Of a stretch of 64,000 bases of DNA, positions 49,931 to 60,922 are shown one piece after another. The notes beneath the pieces are model-generated. The model saw nothing but the letters and a program-made list of their open reading frames with translations. It was not told the DNA's origin and ran no database searches. Each line of letters starts with the position of its first letter. Within the stretch, counting starts at the first letter, position 1. The position numbers and the translations under genes were made by a program. This DNA is from Symsagittifera roscoffensis (taxonomy: Eukaryota; Xenacoelomorpha; Acoela; Convolutidae): assembly GCF_963678635.1 (NCBI RefSeq), contig NC_087066.1, positions 45,495,225-45,559,224 of the forward strand. The letters run 5' to 3'.

Positions 49931-51475
49931 TAAAGCATTGTTGAAAAATGCTGATGTTCTGTTGTGTATTTTGAATTTTGAAATAAAGGCTTAAAATAAG
50001 GAGTTTCGTGAAATAAGCGGTATTTCGCTTACGTTCTTTTATTATATTGTTAATTGATAATTCTTTGTTCAAAATTGTAGATTGAAAAATTTGATTGAGG
50101 AGGTTTGATTGAATTGGCATATTTGATTGAGGAGGTTGTTACTCAAAAAAATTTGCGAACTGGTCTGAGTTCAGGGTCAGACATGTAAAATTCTTGTGTG
50201 TTTTGATCCTTATTGTATTGATGTACTTGGTTGATCAAAAACTTGTATGCACATCCAGTTAATGGTTTTAACTGTTTTCGTGGCTGATTATGTATAGGGT
50301 AGAATTTTGAAAGAATAAAGGTTGTTTATTAAGTTGCTGGAAAAATGTTAAATAAGTGTATTTGTTAAAAAGTGTTTATTTTTAATTTACAGTTTATTAT
50401 TTAAAAAAGTACGTTGGTTTATATTTAGCAAGGAATGGTATATTTATTAAGTTGTGTTTAATATCTGTGATATCAAATTTTTTGTGAAAGGTTTTACTAA
50501 AAGCTTGTTTTGTTCCATCGTTTAATTTTCTTAGGGTGTTGGAAAGTTAAATCTTAAGATGTTATAACCTTATATCATTCCATGTTTTGATGTTCATGGT
50601 ATCTGATTCTGTTCCTGACTACTAAATCTGATAAAAAGTCTGTTTCATTTTTGGTGGTTGAAAAAATTTGCTTTATGGGCTTTCTAAAAAAAGGGAAATT
50701 ATCAAATGTTTCGATGAGCGGAGGTGTTTTTGGTGTTATGTTTTGGTAGGTTTTACTTGTAATTGCATGGTTCTCAACAATATATGGGGTATAAATTGTG
50801 TTAGTTGTTTGGTCAGTGAAGAGTTCGTTGAAATTAAAATTAGGATATTCATTTCGATAGTGATCAGAGTGAACTGGAGTTTCATCGTGTCTTGTTTTTA
50901 ACATTTTAATAACTAATTTGCTTTCACATGTGTTTTCATTTTCTTGTTTTCATTTTCATTATCTGTGTTTTCACAATGTATATGATTTGATTGCTTTTCT
51001 GAAGTTTTAGTATTATTCCTAATGGATCTGGAGTTGTTTCAACTGTAAATTGTACCTCATTTCTTTGTCATTGATGTTTTGGCGTACTGCTTCTTTAATT
51101 TGGGTTTTGTCTGTTTGAAAATTGTAATTTTTTTTGATGGGTCGATTGATAGTAGACTCTTGATCTATTTTTGTAGCCATTGTTTCTGTTTCTGTAATTG
51201 TTTCAATTTTCACGAGACCTATTGTTGTAACTTCGGTTATTGTACTTTTGAATTGAGTAGTTTCTAGGTCAATTATTTGAATAATTCCTGTCTCAGTTAT
51301 TCTAAGAATGTCTATAACGCACATTTGAATTACGGCCATTACGGTTGAAAGAGCAAGAGTGATTTTTATTATAATTAGAAAAATTGTTCGGCTAGAATTA
51401 GTTCTTGAGTAATTTTTTCTGTAATGTCTATTGTGGCTAGTTGAGCGACTATACCTAATTTGTGAAAAAAGTTGT
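49931..51475 (-). pseudogene. Upstream remains of the minus-strand retroelement
   Basis: Minus-strand frames at 51339-51019 and 50904-50575, and a helical segment ending at about 51475 (KLGIVAQLATIDITEKI), run in the same direction as the decayed pol and share its composition. By position they should correspond to gag, protease or another accessory part. I cannot identify a zinc knuckle or an aspartic protease triad. The frame stops abruptly where the GC-rich island starts. Confidence 0.45.
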
Positions 51476-52255
51476 TGAAACTCCGTGATCTGCTAGACAG
51501 AGAGGTTGAACGGCATGAGCATGAGTGGATGGAGACCATGCAGCGGTTTACCATCAACGGAGAAAAGGCCGGTGACCATCCGCAGTCGGGATGTTGTACG
51601 GGACTGCCGGTCGATAGTGGACCAGCTAGTGAACTCGATGCCGAAGGATGTCTTGTTGAGGACTTCGTACACGGAACATAGGGAAGCAACCAATGTCCAA
51701 ACCACTGAGGAAGTCAGTGTCAAGTCAAAATCCAGCGTGACGAGGAAAGTTCAATTCACAGAGGCGAAAGAAGAATACGAGCCGTGCTCGGACAGCTCAT
51801 CTGGGGACGAGACATTGTCCCGGAGTCATGCGCTTTCGGGCGCGGACAGGACGATTTGTCCGAGGAGACAATGTCAAAGCGACCAAGGGACATAATTTTG
51901 TCCGGGGAGTCCAGAAACATCACAGACAAGTTGGAGTATGATGATGTAGAATTCACCGGCTCGAGTGATGACTTCAGGACACATTCCTGGGAGAATACGT
52001 CGGAAACTACTTCCAATTATGATGTCTCGGAGATTGCGATTCATTCCTTGTTAGTGGAATGGAAACAACGCGGGTTGAATCGGGAATTGCATCAGGACCC
52101 GGACAGATACAGGTATACCTCCGATGAGGAGGGCACTGTAGTGGAAAATGCCGCAGATGAGCTTGAACTGATAGCAATGTCGGAACGTCCGACCAGATTA
52201 ATTCCGCATGCTACGGTCGTCTGAAACCATCAGTGCAGGAAGCAACACCTTTGAA
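51476..52255 (+). pseudogene. GC-rich island, 5' part: unassigned retroelement coding
   Basis: Base composition jumps from G/T-rich AT sequence to near-balanced sequence at about 51476. Three overlapping plus-strand frames (51472-51681, 51506-51895 and 51784-52224) follow one another by frameshift. They carry coiled-coil-like LLDREVERHEHEWMETMQRF and acidic, Ser-rich stretches. They lie directly upstream of an integrase module, so they are probably part of the same polyprotein. No reverse transcriptase motif is present, so the element is 5'-truncated or rearranged. Confidence 0.5.
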
Positions 52256-53540
52256 GAAGATATGGTGTGTCAAGTTGATAGATGATGCCCATGCCCCACA
52301 AATAATTAGCGGACAATTAAACGTGGTAAAGACGTATTTGATAGCCAGGTACCGGCTGATGGATCTATTAAGGGCTCAACAAAATGAATGAATGACGAGC
52401 AATCTAAAGAGATGGATCGAGAACGGAGCACCTGACAAATGAGATCTAGGGAAAGACAGCTATAAGATCTTGAAGCAATTTTATCTGAAGAGAAGGGATT
52501 TGTTTTACATGAACAAAGACGAGATCGTGGCTCGTAAGTAAGGAAGATGTAATTCAACAGTGTTACCGCAGTTGTATCAGACCGAATTGCTCTTTTGTTC
52601 ACATGATCAGATGGGCCATCAAGGCGTGGACAAAGTGTACAACAGGATACAGAAACTATTCGAATGGCCTGGTTTGAAGAAAACCTGTGAAAAGTGGATC
52701 TCTGCATGCTTGTCGTGTCAACAGGCAAAGGACCCCAGGAAAACGAGGTTTCCCCTGCAGTCAATAGAGTCATCAGGGTTCAACGAGGTGGTGCAAATTG
52801 ATCATCAGAAGATATGCATGACAGCCACGGGCTACAATCAAGTGTTCGTAATGATTAATCATTTCACGAAGTACGCAGAGGCAGCACCATGCATGACAGC
52901 ATCAGCGGAAGAAATGTGCGATCACCTGATAAATGTATGGATAGCGAGACACGGCTGCCCCATCACATTCCAATCAGACAATGGCAACGCATTCGTGGGT
53001 GATCTCACGAAGGAGTTAATGAAGAGGTCACAAGTGGCACAGGCCCACTCGACCACTTATCACCCACAAACAAATGGCCTAGTTGAAAGGCAGAATCGCA
53101 CGTTAGTATCCATGTTGAGAGTGTATTGCTCACGATACATGGACGACTGGGATAGACATTTACCGCAAGTGATGGGCGCTTATAACAGTACAGAACATTC
53201 CACTACGGGGATAAGTCCGCATATGATGCTAACTGGCCACGAGAAAGCTCTTCCATTAACATTATTCTAACCTGAGTACGAAGGAAAGAAAACAGCACCG
53301 CAAACGTACGTGCGTGATCTGATCAGAAGGCAGCAGGACCTCAATGATTTATCCAGGAGGAACACGCAACAGGCGCAATCAGACAAAAAAGGAGATTTGA
53401 TGAAAGGACTGCGGATGCAAAAGCTTACTCGGTCGGGGATTATGTCTGGGTGTTCCAGGAAGTAGTTCCACTAAAGGAAACCAAAAAAATTACTGAAAAA
53501 ATGGCGTGGTCCATTCCAAATAACTGATGTCAGCAAGGAG
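52256..53540 (+). pseudogene. Ty3-type integrase, frame-disrupted
   Basis: The integrase core lies in the open frame 52560-53270. It has the HHCC zinc finger (HDQMGH, then CLSCQ) and the DDE triad: VVQIDHQ, SDNGNAFVGD and NGLVERQNR. All catalytic residues are present, unlike the minus-strand copy at 47.4 kb. Upstream (52270-52550) the usual linker is readable but broken by at least three stops (for example before MTSNLKRWIENGAP). Downstream (53270-53540) the C-terminal part is frameshifted twice and reads SVGDYVWVFQEVVP, then WRGPFQITDVS, which is the typical SH3-like tail. The enzyme would join element DNA ends to the host chromosome. This copy looks inactive because of the flanking breaks. 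Confidence 0.85.
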
Positions 53541-54440
53541 GTCGTTTTTATCGATTGAGTAACGGACGAGCGGCTCATTGCGAAAACATCAACCCACACA
53601 ATGCCTCATCAGAGGATTGGTGTATCCCAGCTGACCAGCATGAGGGAGACTATTTGATAGTGGATCCTGCCTACGAGGTGAATGAAAGAGGCACGCGCGA
53701 CAAAAACGACGGCATTGAGGTTGTAGATATTTGCTATCTGCCACTGGACCTGGAATTAACCGAGCAAATGGAGGTGGACGACGAAACTCTTCCATATGCC
53801 GAAGAGGACTGGGACTGTCCAGAACAAACTGAAGTTGAAAAAGGAGTACAGCCTGACTTTCCCTTCACCAGGGCAAAAGAGGGAAAAGCAAGAAGAAGTA
53901 CAATCCACATGGCGAGGATTCTGTCATAGACAGGATAGTTTTGAGTGACATGATGGACTCGCTAGAGGTACTGGACGAAGTGGCGGTGCCACAACAGATC
54001 GACCTAGTCAACGACACAGAACAGGATTTGATCGACGATTGCTCTGAACCGGAAGTGGAGTTCGAACCGGAGACCGAGCAGATACATGAGCAAGAATTGA
54101 CAAATTTGCGAGTACTCGAATGGCTCCATGATCTGCCAGCAGACCCGAAAGAGACCATCTTGTCGATTCAAGGGGTCGACCAAAACAGCATCAAATACAT
54201 CAGTCACGACAATACTGAGTCCAACTGGGTCGCTCCAGATGGTCCTATACGTGTTCCAGATTCCAATCTCGATTTGCTCGATTTTAGGCAATCGACGGGG
54301 ACGTCGATGGATATTTTTATCCGGGGAGTGGGAGTAGGACTCACCCACACCAAAACTCTGATTATTAAAAAATTAAAATCGGCGAGGGAAACCGGAGAGC
54401 TGGAAACGGAGGGCGAAAATGCTAAAAACTCACCATTCGG
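53541..54440 (+). pseudogene. Acidic linker between integrase and macrodomain-like part
   Basis: The frames 53555-53929 and 53941-54558 continue the integrase reading direction. They are rich in Asp and Glu (for example METDD-like runs, EVDDETLPYAEEDW) and have no known fold. The frame changes near 53930. The second frame then runs without interruption into the macrodomain-like region, so both belong to one ancestral protein. Confidence 0.55.
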
Positions 54441-54958
54441 ACAAGTTTTTGAATCTTACTTTGATCTACCAATCCACTATTCAATCAATGTCGTCGTCAC
54501 GGACAGCGATTTTATACTCACGGAACGTACGTGCGCTATAGCAAAAACTGCGATGTAAGCTTTAAGACAGCACTAGCGGCCGACTTTAAAAGAGATTATA
54601 AGAATATCGAGTTTTTGTGGAAACAGAGGCCTGGTGTGGTAGGGATGATAGCGCTGCCCCCTGTCGCATCACAGATACCAGGGAAACATTTGTATTTTGT
54701 TGTAACTAAGGCCACTGACAAGCAACAAGTACATCCCGAAAACTTGGTGCTGGCCTTAACTGGCCTCAGGGATTTCCTGGTCGAGAGAGGAGTGACCTCT
54801 CGCTCTCTTTACCAGTCTATGATCCTAATAGGGGAAGACTGCATCCGAGAGAGCTGTATGCCCTGGTACATGTAATATTTTCAGAAACGGACATAGAGGT
54901 CTACTTACATAAAAAGTATTATCTGAGCATATGCTAGAGCCACATTACGTGTTAAGTA
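54310..54958 (+). pseudogene. Macrodomain-like (TARG1/ALC1 type) C-terminal domain
   Basis: Three frames follow one another with shifts near 54550 and 54805. The readable blocks, in order, are SINVVVTDSDF, then LAADFKRDYKNIEFLWK, GVVGMIALPP, LYFVVTK (VTK at 54702-54710), LVLALTGLRDFLVERGV, LPVYDPNRGRL (54812-54841), and VIFSETDIEVYLH before a TAG at 54956. In the TARG1/ALC1 branch the same order is seen: a hydrophobic GxVAVL strand, YYLxTK with the reactive lysine, a helix, a LPxxGxGLDxL loop with the catalytic aspartate, and vFxxtdIxVxVY. The glycine-rich ADP-ribose loop (GAGIA in the family) appears to be lost. ADP-ribose binding or hydrolysis is therefore inference. Confidence 0.5.
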
Positions 54959-55387
54959 GTCTTTGTTAGGTTTGCTTTTCAGGCACTAGGATTAGGTTTT
55001 AGGTTAACTATTAGGGGTTATGTTGTTATGTGATAGTGTTGATGTGTGAGATTTGTATGTTATGTTATTGTTAATTTATGCTTTATGTGATGTTCATGTC
55101 ATGGAAGCCTGGAACACTCCAGGTACGAAAGGTGACAGCGCTCAGTTGTGTTATCTTGACAAGATTGCAGGTGGACGGTTCACCTTGGTGCTAGCTTTTA
55201 AATCAAGAACAAAGGAGAGTTCCAATGGATTGTTTTTAAAAGATGTGAATTATGTTTTATCCCAGAAAAGGAACAGCTTGCAATGATGGTTCTAAGTCGT
55301 GACTTGTTTTTTAGATCTTGATTGATCCCACTTTGTTTATTGACTTTGAATAATCAGAAGAGTACAACAAGAAATACACGAAGAAAG
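54959..55387 (+). other. AT-rich spacer inside the GC-rich island
   Basis: Composition drops back toward AT for about 430 bp between the macrodomain stop and the next coding start. It could be an untranslated or long-terminal-repeat region separating two element halves. No duplicate of it occurs in the window, and no polypurine tract or primer-binding site is evident. Confidence 0.4.
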
Positions 55388-56540
55388 ATGAGTGACACGA
55401 ACGACTTGATGGATTTCATCTCAGCGAGCCTAGGAACGACTCTAGACGAGATATACCAACGCCTGGTGTATTGCAATTTCACACTAGAAGACCCGGATTT
55501 TGTGATGTTCGTTGTCGCACGCCTTAATGCAATGGAAAGAGAAGGTCGTGGGGACCGCCCCACGGAAGTGGTCTGGATGTTAGCCTTTGGTGAGTCCGGG
55601 ACCGCCGAGAGAGGCCGAAACAGACTAATGAGATGGCGACGAGGAGAAAGGTCAGGTCATGACTTAGCTCGTGAACCAGGACTAGGTGAGCAGAGGGATC
55701 ACCGGCTAGGAGAGATACCCCTACCTGTTCGGCATATGCAGCCTCTCATTGGAGCTAAGCGTTCACGTGATGGGCCGGGCCCATCGCAATCGACGAATTC
55801 TCCAACAGCAGCTCCCCCACCGAAGAATGTCAGGATGAGCGAAATGGAAATCCAGACTTCGGAGACCATTAAGACCCTGGATAAGAAGGAAAAAGACTGG
55901 CAAGAGTTGCGTGCCAAGTTGGATGAATACAAGGCCATGGCCAGAGAACGGGATGAATGGAAGAAGAGTACGACGAACTACAAATGACCTTCAAAGAGGA
56001 AGAGATAAAGCATCTGAAGGAGTTGTATATGGCAAAGGTGAGCCAGAATTCACCGGAAGACCTGGCGACGATGAATTCAGATGGGTCTAATGACGCATCT
56101 TTCAGGACAAATACACAGGAGCCGTGTATCCCTAGGGAGCCGGTGGCCCCTTCGCGGACATCGAAATCTGCCTCAAGTCATAGGAATACGATACCTGACC
56201 CTTCGGATACCTATATGGCTTTCCAATACCAAGAGTCGTTCAATCAGCTAGCCAGAGCGGCGATTAACGAAATTAGCAGGGCCAGCGGACGGACGCTGGG
56301 TAGGGCTGTCTCTTCCCAACGCACGGATCGCTCTTTAAGCAGTTCAGAACGGACGTCACGAGCCATCGTACCAGCTGGTCCGACACGAGTCGATACTACC
56401 TTGAGATCTCGCGTCGTGAAAATCAGGAAGAATCTTACGGTTTGTAATTTCTTCTTGCAAGTGGCTGCGGAGCATTTTCGAGCCTGCAAAAACGGGATGA
56501 GCTGGAACCCGGCCGTGAGTGATCAAGTGATTCCTTCAGG
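55388..56540 (+). pseudogene. Gag-like coiled-coil region of a retroelement polyprotein
   Basis: An ATG at 55388 opens a frame of about 200 codons, followed after a frameshift near 55985 by a second frame to 56583. The N-terminal 80 residues are helical. Then come Arg-rich and Pro-rich stretches and a clear coiled coil (KTLDKKEKDWQELRAKLDEY, continuing in the next frame as EEEIKHLKELY). A Ser/Arg-rich tail follows. This organisation fits a structural, RNA-binding protein. No CCHC zinc knuckle is seen. The region runs directly into an SGNH domain. Confidence 0.5.
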
Positions 56541-57056
56541 AAATCGTCTTCTGATTGTAGGAGATAGCCTGGCGAGGACCTGAACGAGATCTTTGCGAGT
56601 GGTCAGACCACTGTCGTGTCTTACGGAGGAGTCTCTGTGGCCCAGGTCATCAAGATGATGGAGTATCAGAATGAGGACCAGGTGGATACCTTGATAGTGA
56701 TGTTGGGCACCAACGATATCTCGAGGGCTCCTGTTACCCCAGATAGCAGGTGGGAACCTCTGGTGGTCTGCTTATTGAATGAGCTGAAAGAGAAATATAA
56801 GCCGTGTTTGTGGTGCTGTGCACGATCCCGCAGAACCCGGAAGTGGGCATTCCGATGGCTGATTTCATGGAATGAAATGGTCCGTAATCTGATCAGGAGC
56901 AATCCAGGCGAGTTACGCCTCCTGGATTTGGAAAACACGTTGCTCATGCCTGATCATCTCGCACTCACCAGAGATGGCATACATTTCAATACATTGCAAG
57001 TAAGGCGATGGATCAATGACGCCTTTCAGACGAGAATCGAGGAGATAGAAGGATAA
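56541..57056 (+). pseudogene. SGNH (GDSL-type) hydrolase domain in retroelement
   Basis: Block I is LLIVGDSLA with the nucleophile serine (GDS at 56560-56568). Block III is IVMLGTNDIS (GTND at 56705-56716). Block V is LTRDGIHFN (DGIH at 56973-56984), so the Ser, Asn, Asp and His positions of the family are all present. A frameshift lies near 56580. Two compensating shifts near 56800-56870 put CTIPQNPEVGIP, the strand after block III, in another frame. SGNH enzymes are esterases or lipases, and related domains occur in some retroelement proteins such as CR1 LINE ORF1. Fusion to a gag-like coiled coil suggests an element-encoded esterase. This copy is broken. Confidence 0.75.
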
Positions 57057-58300
57057 CTCAGGACGGCTGACGCCCTGGCGCGGAGCAGCTTGACTGCCAG
57101 AGGCAGAGTGAGGAGCATCGTGCCAAAGCCACTCGCTAATCGTCTGGTACGCTGACATCCGAAGCGAGTGTTACTGCTCCCGCGGTCCCTAGTTCAGACG
57201 TATGGGAAAAACTGGGTTGGTTTACCCTCCTCGAAGACAAACACCGAAGAGCCTGTTGGGAAGACCTAATGAGACGAGCTCTCATGCCTCCACGATAGCC
57301 CCTACTCCAGCGGGAAATTCATCGGCAACTGCTACACCTGCGGAGAGAGTTGAGCCAACCAGCGTGCTGCTCTGAAACCGTCCAGATCTTAGCGCGTGTG
57401 GGCAATACAAGGCTGACATGCTAGCGACTTTGAATATGAATACGTTGACGAGTCGAAAAGACGCCGGAAGAATGATGGACGGGAGTGGCCCCACGGTGTC
57501 GGGATTGGACCGGGTATCGAGCGTGGACTGGCTATTGGCGGAGCAAGAGCAGTTCAGCTCCGCTACCGCGCTCAGGTTTGTGGATCTCGATGGGTTGCCT
57601 CAGGACAATACCATGGGACGCCTAAATACACGATCCCTGACGGATGTCCGTCGGAGGGCCAGAGAGTTTGCACCACCTCTACGGAGGGGCAAATTCACCA
57701 CGGAGAACAGGCCCAATAATAAACACCACAAGATTTATCGGCAGTTCTCTAAGCTGCCGGGCCAATTGCCGGGCGAATATTCGAGAGAATACCCCAGAGC
57801 TACCTCGGTGGAAGGAGATGACAGGAGGTATAGAGGACTGGAGATACCGATGGGCGATGGTCTGTTCGCTGCATTTGGTCCCCTAGACATCAAGAATGCC
57901 ACGTATCTAATAGTGGCTAGCTCGGATTATCTCTACACGCCGCGATCCCTCTTCTGGCCCGATGGGATTTTCCTAACAGCTCCCACGCTTGATTGGGAAC
58001 AGGCAGCGGGCATGGCGATAAGCTTAGAAAGAATTGTCAGTATGGACCCATGAGTGGTGATAATCGACGGTTCCAATGATCACCTACAGAGCCGAGGGCT
58101 GCTGGTTCGCCTCACAGACGGATCAGTTCCAGTAATGAGGTCATGGGAGAAGCAATTATGACGCTCCTTTCGGCCATGGCTGAGGTGCAAGTAGCGGTGC
58201 GGCAACGCTTCATCAGGAACACAGTGAAGATTGTCTTTGTGTTGTCACCGCGATATGCAGCGATGCCAGAGCCATTACAGTTTGTGTAAACGATGGTCAC
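57057..58300 (+). pseudogene. Continuation of the polyprotein, possible second SGNH-like domain
   Basis: After a Pro/Thr/Ala-rich segment (STIAPTPAGNSSATATPAER near 57290) an open frame runs 57418-58053. It contains TYLIVASSDYLY. Past a stop the same frame reads VVIIDGSNDHL (DGSND at 58066-58080), and a shifted frame gives KIVFVLSPRY (near 58230). A hydrophobic strand ending in G-x-N-D followed by a second strand is the arrangement of SGNH block III and its neighbour. The block I serine is not convincing and no DxxH block is seen, so the call is weak. Confidence 0.35.
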
Positions 58301-59200
58301 TAAAATAGCAGAGGGACTGTTCGATGTGATCATTCCCGCGCTGAACAGATTCGCCGATCATGACAATTACTATCCACTTCGCTCTGAACTTCCTGCTGTC
58401 TTGGCGGACATTTCAAACGCCATCCAGGGACTTAAGGAGCATAGCACAACTCGTGTGGTGCTGGACGAAGTCCTGGGGTTGGAACTATCCAACTTCGCCA
58501 GGTTGCTAAAATTGAAACCAGGAGTAGATGACAATCACGTGTTGGTGCAACAGGTGGCGAATGACCTCTGGTTCAGGCAGATGGTTTATGTGAGGGATGC
58601 ACAAGAAAGGATGGTCAGAAGGAATCTGACATCATCAGAAGACGACCTCATGGCACTGGCCCTGTGGACAAAGCCGGACACTAACTCGTGGCTGAATTTG
58701 TCACCAAGAGTATGCACATTGGGGGAAGACGCTCTCGAACATGCTCCAGCGGTGATAAAAGAAATACACGAGTATCTAAAAAATTTGTTGAATGAACGGG
58801 AGCTGGCCGGAGAGAAGATGCTCCTTTTGGTGCAAGACGTAAACATGATGTCGTTGGACAGGTTCCAGGGGGACGTTTTGGCCACAAGGGCACAATATGA
58901 AAGATCTGCCGCAATCCTGCGAGGAATGGGAGTGGGATGAACGCCAACCTTCCTGTCCACCTGCTATCCGAGGGCCTCAAGGAATTTGATCGCAAGCTTC
59001 GTTAGAGACATCAGGAAATTGTCAATTGGCTTGGTGTTGGTGCTATACGTGACGTTTGGCCACGAAAACTCCGTGAAGGGACCCGCGAATCTCTTCACTC
59101 AAGCATTAGCGGACCTGAGGCTGGATGGACCCCTCAACCTAGTTACGATGACGTCTGTCGATTGGTTGACTTATTAGTGCTCCTGCGTTACCCTAAACAG
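58293..59200 (+). pseudogene. Polyprotein segment, helical, family unknown
   Basis: The open frame 58293-58940 (about 215 codons) follows from the previous segment by frameshift and is almost entirely helical in composition. A shift near 58945 leads to LSIGLVLVLYVTFGHENSV (59010-59070), a short strand-rich part. No known domain is recognised. Internal ATGs exist but are not needed, because the segment appears to continue an upstream frame. Confidence 0.45.
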
Positions 59201-59905
59201 TTACAGGGGACGAGCCGAGAGTTCAACGCGCAGTTGGAAACCGCCTCCTTTCAGAAGATGAAAAATTGGAGAACGCTCCTGATCCAGTATCTCCAGCAAC
59301 AGTACAGTAGCGTCACAGGAGAAGACAAGGTCGCAACGGTAATTAGCGAGTGTAAACAGCATTGTGGCATGCCCCTGCTGACTGACTTGGCCATGATGAT
59401 GCGGATTGATCCGCTGGCTAGGGTCTAAGGGAGTTCGTCACTGTGGTATATGGACCGATGATGTCACACGCTTTTCCTGACGTGCAGGTGAAAGCGTACA
59501 GGAACTCAGTACTGTACGTCAACTTAGTCTCAGTAGTGGGTTGTTCCGTGCTGAATTGGCTCGAAAAAAAAGAGCTGAGAGGATTGGCCAGCGACGATAG
59601 GTTGTTCGGAAGAATAGCGGAGCTGGGATGGCTGTTGATGGACTTCAACAACAATTTCAAATGTAGAATGGGCTGAGAGGACCTTTCCCATGTCCAGTTT
59701 AACCCTCAGCTTTGGAATCTGCGACCAGTGGTGGAGGATTCAGGAGAGGCGATGCGGGTCCCAGCTTGGCCGGAAGCATATGCACACGTCAAGGAGAATC
59801 AGGCTTTCCGGGTCTAGGCCACTGCCGGACCATGGTCCCCGATATCCGCCGATAACGAGGATGTTGCTGGGAGTTACGTCTCCCGCCATTGCCACTCGCA
59901 TCTGA
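59162..59905 (+). pseudogene. Polyprotein segment, family unknown
   Basis: Two frames follow one another: 59162-59428 (helical, Gln-rich) and about 59430-59676 (hydrophobic strands such as SVLYVNLVSVVGCSVLNWL). Then a frame reads PQLWNLRPVVEDSG near 59705 and ends at a stop near 59817. The residue choice looks like real, formerly conserved protein. The function is not recognised. Confidence 0.45.
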
Positions 59906-60922
59906 GCGGCTCGTGACGCGGAAGAAAAAATGGAGTGAAGGGATAGAACCGCGCATCATCAGCTGGAACGTTGCGGCCATGCACACTTTTGATTTTACGT
60001 TTCCTGATGCATGGAGCCGGAAGAAGATTAAGGCACCACCTTCCCGTAAGCCCGGGGTTTCCGCTGATGTATGGAAAAACGTGTACACACCAGCCGATGA
60101 TTTGTCACGATTGAAGTGGCCAGGAGAAGTAAAAGTAATACTATTAGAAGTGGCAAGGGAGTGCAGAGGAGGCATCTACATGACAGTAGATGAATTGGCG
60201 CCACATGGTGATGAGTCGGTGGAATTCCTGGTGAACGATGAACTGTTCTACCATGCAGGGGATTTGACAGTGCCGGCTTGGCCGGATTCGGGCATGGATA
60301 TACGCCAGGGCCCCTCGGAGCAAAACCAGATGCCAAGGACGATGACGTGACGGATCAGGGTGGTGATCCCATGGAAGGGAAAGAGGACAAGACGAGTGGA
60401 TTGGACTTAGGTGCGTTGGAAAGGGACTTGCGGGAGTATCAGCTTAGTGAAGACGACGAGGACGGGGAAGTCGATGAGCCCCTATTGTTGATGATGCCAT
60501 CTTCATACATGTCCCCTACGAAGGAAGAACCAGCCAGCCTGTCACCAGCAGACCCAGTAAGCCTGGCATTGACTTCCCGGTGCAGGGAGGTACATAAACG
60601 GCTTCACGAGTCACCTGGGAGAAGACGAATTGAAGACACGATGAGGGTATCCTTCCTAGGCACATTGCCAGAGGAGGAATGGGAAAGATACCAAAGGGAA
60701 TTGGAGCGCAAGACGGGAGTAGCCTGGAACCGAGTGGCCTTCATGGAGAGGACTTGGGACGTGATACGAAGATACGGGACGGAGTCCGTAATGAAGGTGG
60801 GGTTGAATCAGCCCATTATGCGCGAGATTCTAGAGAAACTGATGAGCTCTATAGAGTCTGACGTTCTGACCGAGACAGTCACGGTAGACAGTGCCGATGA
60901 TCATCAGACTACGATGAGATAA
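59889..60922 (+). pseudogene. Polyprotein segment with acidic middle part, family unknown
   Basis: The frame 59889-60350 overlaps the next frame 60278-60922, a frameshift of one ancestral frame near 60300-60345. The second frame starts with an acidic segment (LSEDDEDGEVDEP) and ends with a helical part (LPEEEWERYQRELERKTGV). The TAA at 60920 is followed by further coding-like sequence in another frame. Confidence 0.45.

Noticed and set aside
54959-55387. Confirmed long terminal repeat
   Set aside because: Only one copy is in the window and no terminal TG/CA pair, polypurine tract or primer-binding site could be shown.
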